Part shown: piece by piece, positions 20,304 through 33,200 of the stretch
Layout of the letters: each line of letters begins with the position of its first letter
How positions within the stretch are numbered: position 1 is the first letter of the stretch
Assembly: GCA_963575645.1 (NCBI GenBank)
Contig: OY754466.1
Coordinates: forward strand, 20,128,001-20,192,000
Length of the DNA: 64,000 bases
Direction of reading: 5' to 3'
DNA from: Xanthostigma xanthostigma
Lineage: Eukaryota; Arthropoda; Insecta; Raphidioptera; Raphidiidae
Program-made: the position numbers and the translations under genes
Notes under the pieces: generated by a model
The model's input: only the letters and a program-made list of their open reading frames with translations
What the model was told of the DNA's origin: nothing
The model's database searches: none

Positions 20304-23254
20304 CTACAATACCCAAAAATACAATATAAATACAATTACTACCACACATCCAGCAACGGCTTTCACGTACATCGACTTCATGTTCAGATATGTTGCGTCT
20401 TTTTTATACTTTTGTGTTAACATTGATAGGTTTTGTGTTTTTGTATCTAATTCTGAAATAAAAAATAATTATTTATAAAATATGACTGTTATTCAAATCT
20501 TTGTTTAACGTCTGATTAGAACTCTTCAATAAATAAAATTATCGACCAATTTTTCAGACATAGGTATATATATTAACAAAAAATATATAAATTCAATACA
20601 TTACCGAAACGTTAAAGTATTGAATTTATATATTTTTTGTTAATATATTGGTCTGAAAAATTATTCGATAATTTTATTTATTGAATATGGCTGTTATGTT
20701 CAATTTTATTTAATAAATATATGGCCAAGCGTATGTTGGGCTCACAGATGATAGGGTTCCGCAGTGTTCATAGGACGTATTTATGGGTTAATTATTGGTT
20801 GCATTCATTGGTAGACAAATATCACACCCTAATCTAGAAATGCGTCATTGCAATATGTTGATTACTGTTTTGTAGATTAATAATTAAAAAGATGTCGAGT
20901 ATATGTGAACTATAATTTGCACAATTAAAATCACTGGGACCTTCCATAAACCAAGTAATCCTAATAGATATTGAGATATACACTAGTGATATCGGACGGT
21001 TTTTTAAAGTTGATATAGCCCGGGTTCTTGTCTCCACTATATAATAGAAATATGACATCCATACAAAAAATACTGTAAGGAGAGATTAGCTGAACTCCAA
21101 CACCTCGTTAATATATATTGTTCAAAATAATTTTTGTTGAAAGTATTCAGAAAGTGTTACTTGATTTTTCAAATTTTTTTATCAAATAGTTGCAAAATTA
21201 GAGGGTAGGGCACGTTATCAACGACTATAGGAGCTTATATTTCGGGAAATATTTACCTAAGAAAAAAACCACTTAAACCTACAAGCAATACCCCATGCAA
21301 TAGGATGCGCAAAAATACAAAAAAAATTTCCTCAGTTTTATGTATGGAAAGCTACCCAATATTTTTTTTTGTAATTTCATTACATGATTACACAATTGTA
21401 TGGCGGTTCACATAAGACGCCAGTCTGAAAAAATTTTATCTGAATCAATGGAAAGATAGCGAAGTTATAGGGCTGCGACATACGGATAGACGGACAGACA
21501 TGATGAAATTATAGGGATTTCGTTTTCTACCATTGGTGTACGGAACCCTAATGAGTGAAAGAAACGCGCCCTGGAAGCGTACGAAACACTGTGCGCTTTG
21601 AACACCTTGAAAATGTATCATTTATCAGCTAAACCGTTTTCCGAATCAGTGATTTACGGATTTATGTTGAACGAATACAATCTTTCTGTCTCGTATGCAA
21701 GTTTGTTCAACTTACCGGAAAGAACAGCGCCGCGTTGCATCACATCATCAATATTTTGAACCATTATCCTCTGAACGTCTTGCAGTTGTGTATTTAACGC
21801 AGACATGTTTCTTCTCGCTCTTGAATCCGTGAATGTCTTTTTAGCTTTTTGAATGTAAGTATCAAATTCTATAAAGCTGTACGGGCGCGTGACGGTATTT
21901 ACCCGTGATCCATACTGAGAATGAAACTCTTGCGCAATGTCTTCTAAATATGAATAAGCTAACCGTTTTGAATAGTTGCGTTCACACAAAACAAGATAGC
22001 ATACATCGATTTCAATCAGGTAGCTGCAAAATAAATGACAATATATAAACAAATGAGTTAAGGACGTAGTCCTATGTTCAGGCTCGTTTTCAACCGTTAT
22101 TTCAGAATTTTTTTTTAATATCAAATAAATGTACGATGTTTTCAATTTTGTTACATGTTTTTACTGACATTGTAAACTAAGAAAAAAAAATTTTTTTTGC
22201 TTAATTTTACGCCATTTTATTATTGTTTTTTTAACCTAAAGTAGACAACTTTAAATGGAGGTAGGTGGGTAGCGCGGGTGATAACGTCACTTGGAGTCAA
22301 CTGAATTATAAAAATTAAATTGGTTATTGTTTCGTAGGCTTGTGGCTCTATCCCGTACTAGAAATAAACATTTTTATTGATAAATAACAAAATGGCGGGT
22401 TTTAGAAAAAAACAACGAGAAAATCGTGTTTTTTTCGTTGAAAATCGGTAAAAAAAATTAGAAATAATTTTTATAATTAAGTAATTCTAGTACCGGACGG
22501 AGCTATTGTTGTGTAGATTACCCTGTGCAAAACTCAAAGCAATCGGTTGTATACAATAATTTGTTTCAATCACCCGCGCCACTTAGAAAAACGTAGTTTT
22601 GAGAAAAACGCGTTTAAAGTTTTAATTTCAGATTTCTGACAAAAAAATAAAAATGAATATTTACGCTAATCAGCTATGCCTGGAGTATATTAAACCTTCC
22701 GTTTCTTCAAAGGCATCGTTTTCTGCTAATTTGTTTGCTCTACTCTGCGAGAGTATAAGGGTAACGTGATAACAATTGAGAGGTAAGAGCAAGTAAGAGT
22801 CTTACCGTAAGACCGTTGCTGCTCTCGACTATATGCTATAGCTTTGTAAATATTTAATATTTCGGTCTAAAATTTTTACAGTAGTATTTTCTCAATATAT
22901 TATACTTACTAAAAATGTAAAAAAATAAATTCGTTTTTCAAAACCCGAACACCAGACTACGTCCTTAAATACGAAGAAAAATGTGGTATAACATACTTAC
23001 TGAAAATAATATGGTCCTGTTTCAATTGTACATCTTGTAGGTGATGACGGTCCAAGTTTACGAAAAAGCAATTTGGCTTGGGTCTGATAGTCAAGTATAG
23101 TTTTACCTATCTAAAATTTGGAATGTAAATATGGTATAAAGTTACATGTAAAATGTTTTAAGATTATAATTACGCTAACCTGCTCATCTTCCTGCATTGA
23201 TGCTGCCAAGGGTAGACCGTCAGCCAATCTAGCTATCATAGTTAATAGCACCAT
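20304..23254 (-). CDS. Sec22: Vesicle-trafficking R-SNARE Sec22, 213 aa
   Basis: Four exons join in frame: 23254-23180 (starts [20 protein letters not shown]), 23110-23001, 22023-21716 and 20452-20304 (stop TAG 20304-20306). All have GT-AG borders. Landmarks follow Sec22b: a longin domain (about residues 1-120, with '[18 protein letters not shown]', then 'VCYLVLCE' and '[12 protein letters not shown]'), '[18 protein letters not shown]', then the SNARE helix '[18 protein letters not shown]', whose central Arg marks an R-SNARE. A C-terminal hydrophobic anchor follows ('[18 protein letters not shown]'). Length matches the usual 215 aa. The protein cycles between ER and Golgi on COPII and COPI vesicles and works in membrane fusion. 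Intron 2 (between exons 2 and 3) carries a TTAA-flanked element. Sec16 is divergent, about 1 kb upstream. A possible poly(A) signal (ATTAAA, + strand 20172-20177) follows the stop. Confidence 0.96.
20525..20685. repeat. Near-perfect palindromic repeat in Sec22 intron 3
   Basis: The left arm starts 'ttcaataaataaaattatcg' and the right arm ends in its inverse; the two meet around 'ttaccgaaacgttaa'. Together they form a hairpin of about 75 bp per arm. Related 'ggtc.ataattttatttatt' ends appear near 3885, 46675 and 62930, marking a dispersed family. Confidence 0.75.
21290..21555 (+). repeat. Dispersed repeat, inverted relative of 45455-45665
   Basis: Phrases 'tacacaattgtatggcggtt', 'cataagacgcc' and 'acggatagacggacagacat' are matched in inverse order and orientation at about 45455-45665. 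It lies in the last Sec22 intron; its end ('gtacggaaccctaatga') is a common arthropod repeat phrase. Confidence 0.6.
22062..22964. mobile_element. TTAA-flanked piggyBac-type non-autonomous element
   Basis: TTAA sits outside both ends (22058-22061, 22965-22968). The terminal repeats start GGACGTAGTC on each strand and stay similar for about 25 bp. A TTAA duplication is diagnostic for piggyBac-type transposition. The 903-bp interior has no transposase. One end is only 38 bp upstream of the acceptor-side border of Sec22 exon 3. Confidence 0.7.
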
Positions 23255-24247
23255 TTTTACAATTTATTTAATAACAAATATACGAATTTATTCAACACTT
23301 CGTTTAATGTTAAGGACTGACAATTAATAATCATTAGATTCAGGTTATAGAAGTGGTACACGTCATGTCAGATACGTCACTCAAATCAAATAAAATATGG
23401 TGATAAAAAATTGCACTTAATATGAATTATTTTGTTTTTAGCACAGATTAAGGTAAAACTTTTAAAATTTAATAACCATTAAATTGTTATTCAATACATC
23501 TTTCATTAAAAAGTAGCTAATTAATCTAAAATGACAAGTATTTTTGAGGTTCTATGATTGATAGTTGAGTTCCACTGATTATAAATAGATTGCGCCACTA
23601 TGACGACATTTTAAAAAGTAAAAAATTGGTATTTATATCAAAATATTAATAGAATTTATTTATTAAAAAAAGTGTTAATTTAAAATTAAGTTAATATCTT
23701 CTGTATATGAAAATTACTATTATTAAAAACTTCAATTTACAAATAATTTATGTGTTTTGACTGTAATATGTCAAATGACAGCTCAGTAGATAAATAGTTC
23801 CAACACGGCAACTCCATGATGTTGCTTTCGTGATCAATGTTCTGGGATTAGTGTCAAGTGAAAATATATTTTAATTTAAAATTATGTTTTCGTTTTAAAT
23901 GTAAGTTCATATTAAAATAGTTTTTAGCAAAGTGTGGCTGAGACAGTATTATAATTACGTGCAAATATAATCTCATTACATTCTTCGTGAATTTAGGCCC
24001 TTCCCCAACACAAAACATATGTGTTATTATTTTTGTTATATAATTAAAATATATCCTTAATCAGTTTCCAGCACAGAAATATAATTGTTAAATATTTTAT
24101 TGGAAAATAGAGATATCCGAAATGTGTGGTTACTTTCCATGTTTTGCATATTTTATGACACCTTAGGTTACAGTGTCCCACTTTAGAATTTGCAGATGTG
24201 AAATTTGTGCAAGAAATTTAAGGCTTATTATTCTTTTGCTTAGCGTA
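23255..24247. promoter_or_regulatory. Divergent Sec22-Sec16 intergenic region
   Basis: The 993 bp between the two start codons must hold both promoters. A consensus acceptor (ttcttttgcttag) ends at 24243, four bases before the Sec16 ATG, and a consensus donor gtaagt starts at 23901. Sec16 therefore probably has a non-coding first exon ending near 23900, which would bring its start site within about 550-650 bp of the Sec22 ATG. I see no clear TATA box for either gene. Confidence 0.6.
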
Positions 24248-27200
24248 ATGTCGTGGTTAAAAAGACGGGGCCAACCTTCACCGTCCCCTGCAGGACCTGG
24301 AGTTCCACTTTATAACCCGAATCAACCAGTAGCCCAGGTAAGATGAATTCATAAAAATATATTAATTTACATTAAAAAGGCTTTCTAATTATGAGTCGAT
24401 AAGTTGTAATAACATCGTAAATAACTCGTTTGTTGACAACCGTAAAATAGAAATTTTATGCTAATAAAACAAGAGTAGGTTTTATAAGGCAATGACAACG
24501 CACTATTTAGATGTTTCAAAAACGATTAACAAGTTTCAGAATTTAAAAGGGTTAAGTAAAAAAATGCTTAGCTATGCAATTTATTTATACTCGATTCGAA
24601 TAGTTGGAATTTTATAATCCACCAGTCAATTGATTTTGCATCAGTTTTTTTTGTTAAACTTTATTTATGGACTATGTGCATGGAGGCGGAGTTACAAATT
24701 TTTCGATGCGAGCGTTTGTGGTGAGCACTAGGGGAAACTTCGAACTCCAATTTTCCGTATGTCAGTGAGCAATGTTTATTAAAAGTAAAAGTAGTTATAA
24801 TTTTATAAAGTTTTTTAATTACAAAGAAAACATAGGAAAACTAAGCGATCTGGAAATGCTTGTTGTGTTCCAGGCTGTTGCGCTGATGGCGATTTAAGTA
24901 AAATAAAAACCATTGGCGCCCTAATTTGACATTCCGCTGTCAGTGTAAACAAATTAACATCAGTTTTCCTTATTACATTTTTTTTGACACATCATGGCCA
25001 ACTAAAGTTTTTGATTTATCACCTTAGAAACATGTCGCGATTTCCATAAAAAGTTAGTTCAATAATTCTCTATTACCCACTAGTGGCGCTAATAGGCTTC
25101 GTGCACACAGCCTATAATAATTAGCTTTGCCCGCAGTTTCATATGCGTGAACATAGGAGTGCCTTGAAAAATTTGTATGTGGAGAGAATAAAATTTAGCT
25201 TATCTATTACTACCGATTTAAATGAAATGCTGCATGCAGAGTCTGTACGTCCTGTTCTCTCCTTTAGGTGCGATGAAGTAACAAACAGAAAATAGAGTTT
25301 TGTCTTATCCATTGGAAACTACTGAATCGATCCGACTAAAAAGTAGCCCGTGCGTAAATCTAGGTCATGAATTATTTACATGCAAAATTTCATTCGAATT
25401 CTTTGCGCCATTGAGGTGCGATGTAACAGACACACATGCCGATTGCCGACAGAGATTTTCACATTTATATAATACTCGATTTGTATACAGTATGTAAACG
25501 CGTAAGGTGCACATAGGGAAATTAACATTGGGAAAAAAATACTTGGATCAGAGTTAGCCATGACTGCATTAATTGTTATTTCTATTGAGGATTTCTATTT
25601 TATTTTGATTTATTTTTATTTTACTTGGCTTTTTTAATAATAAAAAGCTCTTATAAATCATTATTTTAATTTTTTTGTACAAAAATAAAACCAAAAAACA
25701 ACTCCATCTATTTGAAAACATTTCATTCAAAAATTGTCTATTGGTATGACGTGTGCGTGTTGGTAAATCAGTGATCTGATGTCTTTAGGCTCAACACGAA
25801 TACGCGGAGATATTTGATCTCGCACCATATTTAAGTATTTTTGGGAATTTAATGTCCCATTAATAAAAAAAAGTCCGATTATGTTGCAATCATTTGAATA
25901 TTTTCTTCGGTAGTATACACATTCATTTTGCAAAAGAATATTATCTGTCAAATTGAAAAACAAGATTTCATGGCTCACTCTGATCCAGTCATTTTTTCCC
26001 AATGTTAATTTCCCTATGTGCACCTTACGTGTTTACACACTGTATAATGGGATTATGCTGCTTTCTGATGACTTAAAGGTCATTGCACACGATGCTGGTT
26101 TTGACGCTGGAATAGTTGCTGGAACTTGCACCGTCTGCGCTGGCTACGAGGACGAAAACGACATAATTGCAGACTCGCGTGCGCGGTTACAATTTAAATT
26201 TAAAAATTAGAATCGAGGCTATTTTTCGAGTTGTTTCTCTGCTTATTTTGAGCAAGAATCAATCAGAAAACTGCCTTATCTCGTGAGCGACATGGGCAAA
26301 CACCCACAAAAAAACCAGGCGTCATAGTGTGTGTTCTGTTCAGAGACAAACGTTAAATTTTGTTAACATTCGAACTGTCACTGCGCGCGCACCAAAACCA
26401 TCTACAAAGCCAGCTTCAAAACACGGTGTGAAGCGGACGCATAAAAAAGCCTTCACGAAATTTAGCGCCACAGCACGCTTGAAACGTGACAGCCAAATCT
26501 AGCAAGGAACCTAGCTACAAAACCAGCTTCGTGTGCAGCGACCTTAACATAAAGATTTGTACCTTAAGTTTGAAATTAGACTTGAAGGTAGAGAATACAA
26601 TCCCGAGCATGTTTTTCAATCCCGGGATTTTTGATGCGTAATCCTGGGATCCCGGGATTAGACTATGTGGTTTCTAAATGGGCTCAAATGAAAAAAAACT
26701 TGGGTAATTTCTTAATAAATGTTTTTATTATCGTTGCACAACACAAATCACAATATAGTAAGAAAAGAAAATAGACAAAACAAAAAAACTTGCAAGAAAT
26801 CAAAAAGACAACACAAAAAAACTATTTAGAATTTCGAAAATACAATCGCAGAAATATCAAAACATCCAATGTTTGACTTCCAAACCTGCTTCGTAGTTTA
26901 TTACCAACATAAGCAGCAACTGAAAACGCTCGCTCAGGTTCTACGCTGGTTGGAGGAATAGACAATAGATACTTATATGCTGTTTCTAAGTGATATCCAC
27001 GCACTCCTCCATTTTCGAACAGGATTATTTCACGTCTAATACTATTTGCCAACTCCGATTAATTTTGTACTTGTACTTCAGGATATGGATATTTCATATT
27101 CCATATCGTACCGCGTATTTAAGGATTGTTTTTTGTCGTTATGTAATAAATAATATTAATATAATCTAAGCAAAGTAATTGTCAAGGCGCAACGGATTAC

Positions 27201-30200
27201 GGAATGCAAACTAGATCTGTTTGTGTCAATCCCGAAAATCCCGAGATTAGCCAAGTACGATCCCGGGATTTTCGGGACCAGAAAACGGCCGGGATCACGA
27301 GATTCGGGATCCCGGGATTGTATTCTCTACTTGAAGGTAACAATAATTTTATCGAAATAGTTCTCGAGTTAGAAACAAACGACGTTGTGATGTTGGCCCC
27401 TTTTTTGGAAAAAATAATTTTTCTTTGGAGTTCTGGATTCGTTTCCGTGAAATCTTTATAGGTTTCAACAATAGGTCTGGTTTTGAACTTGAAAATCCGG
27501 GGGATATTCACGCAGTCTACCAAAATTGGAAAGATTCAGTTTTCTCACGAGCTATGGGCAGTCTAACAGGAGTTCTAGAATTCTTGACGGTTTCAAGCAA
27601 GAGTTCCGTTTATTAAAATGTAGAAATAGAGTTTGAAAAGTTTCATTCCTAATTCTGTTTGGATCGCAGTCATTTGACGTGTCGATAGAACTATTGGGAA
27701 ACTACTCAGAAGTTTTGAATACAGTATTAATAGGTAGAGCGACAAAAGAAAAAAAATGCATTGACTACAGTCTACAGTAATACTCCAATTAGGGAGTGCG
27801 TGTGTAATTGGTTCAATAAAAACTGTACGTCAACTGACAGTGTTTAGCGAGTTAATAGAAACCCTTGGTAAATGCTCAAAAACAGCGTTATTAATAATAA
27901 TAATTGCAAATAGCATTAAACGAGGGATACTGTAAGTTTTACACAAATTATTACCGGTTTTATGCATATTAATTAATATTATTAATTTCTGAGTATTATA
28001 TAAATTGGGAATATGTATTTATAACTATACAAATAGAAATTTTAATCGAAATATTGTTACACAGGAATATTTTTGCTGTACAAAAACTAATTAGATAATT
28101 GAGAATATAAATATTATTATGACACGTGTTGAAGGGAAATGTCAAGGTTATTAAAGTTATCTTAATAAAACAATATTTGTTTACGAACTTGGAAATAAAA
28201 AAAAGTATGCGTGAGGTTCTCGCGCGTTATAAGTGAAACTTCTTAGGTTCTAACATTTGCTGCGATTTTATTATTTCATGATTAGGAGGAAATGGTCGTG
28301 TGGAATTTGTTACCGTGGTCAGAGAAAATGTTACGTATACACACAGTACGCATTGCACATGCGTGTAGAGTGCGTATGACGCTTTGAGTAGAAACGATTA
28401 TCCCATTCTTTCCTCTTAACTGCCGGTTGCAGTGGGGGGAGAAGTGCTTAACTTTTCATCTGATCCAGGACCTAATCCAGGACAAATTACCCCCCCCCCC
28501 ATCAGTGCGCCTATAAAACTTCGCTTCAAAAATTGTAACCGCAGCATCAACTCTATAATTTGATTTAAACATGCGTCTGTTCAACTATTTGACACTCATA
28601 ATAGTAGAAGAGCCGAACCTAAATCGACCTTCACCGACCTGATAATAGAATGAAACATATTTTATCATGAATTTAGTATATTAGAAAATATATTAAAAAT
28701 GGGTTTGCTAAAAAAATCCTGGACATACTATTTTTAAATATTATTTAAAAAAATTGATTTTTTATTAAATGTTGCAACATCAAGATAATAAAAAAATTTT
28801 GTCCTGACTTGAAGTATAATGCCTCCACTACACACGTGGCCAGCACCGCCACTCAAATAAGTGCCTATCATGGCCGCGATGATTGCCTAGCCCTCCATAC
28901 AATCGTGCCGCTCTGATTGTGTGTACGGGCACTGAAATATAAATAAATATACTGGAACGGGCACTGAGCGGCGGGAAGCGAGCCGAGAGAGAGAGTAGAT
29001 TTGTGGAGAGTCTGTCTTTGTCGTACAGTCAAAACCAAAAACATTTTCTCCTGTGTTCACCTTATGGTAGTGGCTCAAGGGACCCGAGACAAGTAGAATT
29101 ACTATGATATTAAGGTTACATTTTTTTTTCTTAATATTCAATTAATTACTATAGGCGCTATGGTCATCACTTCTTCTAATAACGTACTACAACAGCACTG
29201 CGAAAAAAGGAATAAATTTTTGAGATGGGGTGTAACGCATGCGATGTGCTGTATTGTGCGCAAGCGCACAAGGAGAGAGTGAGACGGACTCTCCACAAAT
29301 ACTCTCTGTCTCTACCGCGTTTACCGTGCACGGGCCAGGCATGGCAGTGCCCCTTCCAGTATATTTATATTTGTGTGTGTACGGGCGCACGATGCTGGCC
29401 ACGCATTCCTTTGATGTACCGACAATCAACCGATTACTGCCGATTACAGGCGATTATGTCCACGCACCGACGAATATGCCCTCTACACAATCGTGAGTGC
29501 CTGTAAGTGGCGGTGCTGGCCACGTGTGTAGTGGAGGCATTAAACGTATAGAATGTGCAGCATCGACATACTTGTTTATACCTGACAACCCAGTAGTTCG
29601 CCCAGGTAAATAATAGACAACCCAACGGCTGCACATTCAATACGTTTTATACTTCAAATCAGGACAAAATTTTCTTATTATCTTGATGTTGCAACATTTA
29701 ATAAAAAATAATTTTTTAAATAATATTTAAAAATAGTATGTCCAGGATTTTTTTAGCAAACCCATTTTTAATATATTTTCTAATATACTAAATTCATGAT
29801 AAAATATGTTTCATTCTATTATCAGCTTGGTGAAGGTCGATTTAGGTTCGGCTCTTAGACTATAACGATGCGTTTGCATTAATTGGTCTATTTCGCAACC
29901 TACTTTCGCGAATGAGAATTCTCGGTGTAACTTTAATTTTTTATCGTGCTTTATTGTTTTAACGAATAAAATTAAGCACCTTGAAAACAATTATTAGAAA
30001 GGACGTTGTATCCAGCTAATAGAAACTGTTCTGTGGAGTCACCCTTCAAATGGCGCTCAGGGCATATACCATGCCTCTCATACCTTAAATACTTATCAAC
30101 CCAAATTGGAATTATATCTTCATCTATACAAATAAATAAACTTGAAGTGTCTGTTTGTAATATATTACATATTATAATATAGTAGGATTCTCCTGTGTTT

Positions 30201-33200
30201 GTATATATAGTAAGCAGATTATAAAATCCACATACTGCGAAAGTTGTTTTTTTAATGAATCATACTGACAGCTCAATTAATACAAATAAATAAAATCATA
30301 ACTTAGTCTGTAATTAAACAGTTTTAAAGATTCCTATTGCGAATTTTCAGTTTTCATCACTTTTTTTCTGTTTATGTTTTTGTATCTATCTATCGTCTAT
30401 AGTCTATACATATAAATAAAAATAAATAAGATGTCTGTCTATTTGTTCCGATTAATCTCCTAAACGACTGGACCGATTATAAGGAGTAACTTAGGCTACT
30501 CTCATTTTAGAAAGAGAATTAGGGTTCTGCGCAAAACAATAAATTTCACACGGACGAAGTCGCGGGTTACAGCTGGTTTTGAATAAAAATATCCACATAA
30601 TTCTTGTTTAACCATGAGACAAGAAGTGTTTCGATAAAATTAAGTTGCAAAACAAGATAATAACTTCTCGATGACGAAATATTTATCTAACTATTCTTAA
30701 CTCATTTCCTCGTTTCCGTTTTTTTTTTTTTTGTAACGACATCATTCACTGTCATATTACGTCCGCTGTATTACGGTAACACTATCTTAGGAAACGATGA
30801 CCTTTATATTTTAGCCCAGACTACTTCCATTTCTACACCTCATTGAAAATTATATTTGTATTATATAAATAAAAAAGTCTGTATTACAGCATAACTAAGT
30901 TATTTAGTGTGCACGTAGATTTGGTTTTTACTATAGTATATGATATCACATTAAAATAATGTCATTATTCGTCGACAACATACTTCATTATATTATTCTA
31001 AATATAGAAACTACAAATGTTTCATATAATATGTAGCCTATTCTATTACTTGATTGGCAATGCTAATAGTACCTCTAACAAATACTATAATAAAAGTCCG
31101 GTTAAAATCGACTCAGTAGTTTTTGAGTTAAGTCAGAATGAACAAACTAAAAAATAGAGAGAAAGCCAGACAGAAATTCGGTCTACTTATTCTACAAACT
31201 TTATGTTTATGTCAAAATTTCTTTAAAAACTTACACTTACAAACACAGTTGCGTTTTTATGTATTTGTATTGATTGCAATATTGTTATCATTTTAGCAAC
31301 AACAACAGTGGCAACAAGTTCCATTTCAACAACAACAAGCTCAACAACCTCAGCAGTATGCAAATAACTGGTACAGTCAATCACAGACGGCTACAACGAT
31401 GAAACCTCCCGTGTCTAATTCCTATCAGCAACAGCCGCCATCGACACCTCAGGGATATTGGCAACCGTACGGGCAGAATCAACAAGCATACAATGCGCAG
31501 TTAAATGCCAATCAGTACCAGCAAGGATACCCGAATCAACCGAACCAATATCAGTACGGTAACATCGGAGATCAACCGAACGCGTATTATCAAAACACCG
31601 GTTACAATTCACAGAATAATGCGCAATTGCAAAACTTTCCACAGCAGTCTAGTTTTCAGTCAGCACCTCAACAAAATGTTCCAACGGGCAGAACTTCCGT
31701 TCCTAATACTGTATCTGAGACAGACGCATGGAATTGGGGTTGGGATGAAGCAAATAGTAATGCTGATCAAACCAAACCGGTTGAAACTCAAAATATTGTA
31801 AACCAGAACAATATCAAAGATAGTTTTGTTACTAATGCAGTTGACGATACGTGGAATTGGTCTATTGACGATTCGAACTCATCGAGCTCTGCAAGTAACA
31901 GTTATAAGACTGAATTAGCAAAGAAAGAAAATGCTCAGAAAAATTTGACACAACGTTTTGAAACTACAGAATCTAACAAGGAGAAATCGGTGTGGGATGA
32001 AATGAGCAAAGCGAAACATCAAACTATTCAGGATCAGTTGTCAGAAGTGAACACTTTGGCGGGAGACGAAACCGGTCACAGTGGGTTGCAACAACATACT
32101 GAAACCGAGACAAATATTCAACAGAATGCTTTAACATTGGACCAATTGCCTGCTTTACAAACGGGCCGTCGCGCTCAGAATGAGAATTTAACTCCACAGT
32201 GGTCGATTGAATCGCAAGTTTCGCAAGATTCTTCCGACGGCATTTTACTCACTTCGGAAAGCGATAATCGCAGTAGTAAAGTTTCAAGGAGCTCTACAGT
32301 CAGTCAGTCTCCTAGTTTACCCGTTTCGGGACAAGATTTTAGCTACGAAAATAACACACATTTCGCCGAATCAAATAATAGTGATGATAAATTAAATATG
32401 ATGCAAGGACACGCTTCATATATACAACAAAATATTTTACTAAAACAATCAGAGTCTACTTCTGAAAATCATGAAAGAGAGTATATTCATTCGCAAATCA
32501 GTGAAATCAGTCATGATATTCAAAATCTTACTTTACAGGCCAATGCACAAGTGGAAAATAAAGAGATTGTTACTCCAGAATCAAGTGTTGCAGTCTTTAA
32601 TACAACAAATAATGTTCCACTGGATGGAAATAAATCTGAAAACAAATCTGCGCCAATTACGCCGGCTCAAAATAAAACACCTCCTCTTCAACCACCTCCG
32701 AAAAACGCGCCTTTAGTTCAACAACAACCTCCTAAAAACACAACTCCCCCTCTTATGCCGCCCCCACAAAATATGCCTGAAGGTAGTTTCAGTAAAAATC
32801 CCTACAAACGAACCAGTATGCTCTCTCATAAGAACGCCAGTAAGTTTCGTACAAGTCCGGAAACATTTGGTTTTCAGCCATCTACAAGTATGCAAGCAGA
32901 AGAGAATTTGCAGTCTTTTGAACCAGTCAATTTTAATTTACCTACAACATCCAATAATCCTCAAGGAGTTTTTGGCTTAGTGGAAAATTTAGGTGTAAAT
33001 TTGGAAACGGTACCAGATAATTCCGAACGACCAGATCAATATCCTGGCGACACCGTGTTTCAAACATCTCAAAGCAGTGTGCGAAAAATAAGCGTGGGAC
33101 AAATGCATCCGGTGAATCAACAGCAACAACAGTGGCCACCTGTTGAAAATTGTGAAATAGCACCAAAGAATGATCGTAACCAATATTTAGAAACGGGTCA

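Noticed and set aside
29225..29640. Overlapping open frames on both strands in the GC-rich core near 29.2-29.6 kb
   Set aside because: They mirror the foldback structure and GC content; no domain and several overlapping frames, so probably incidental.
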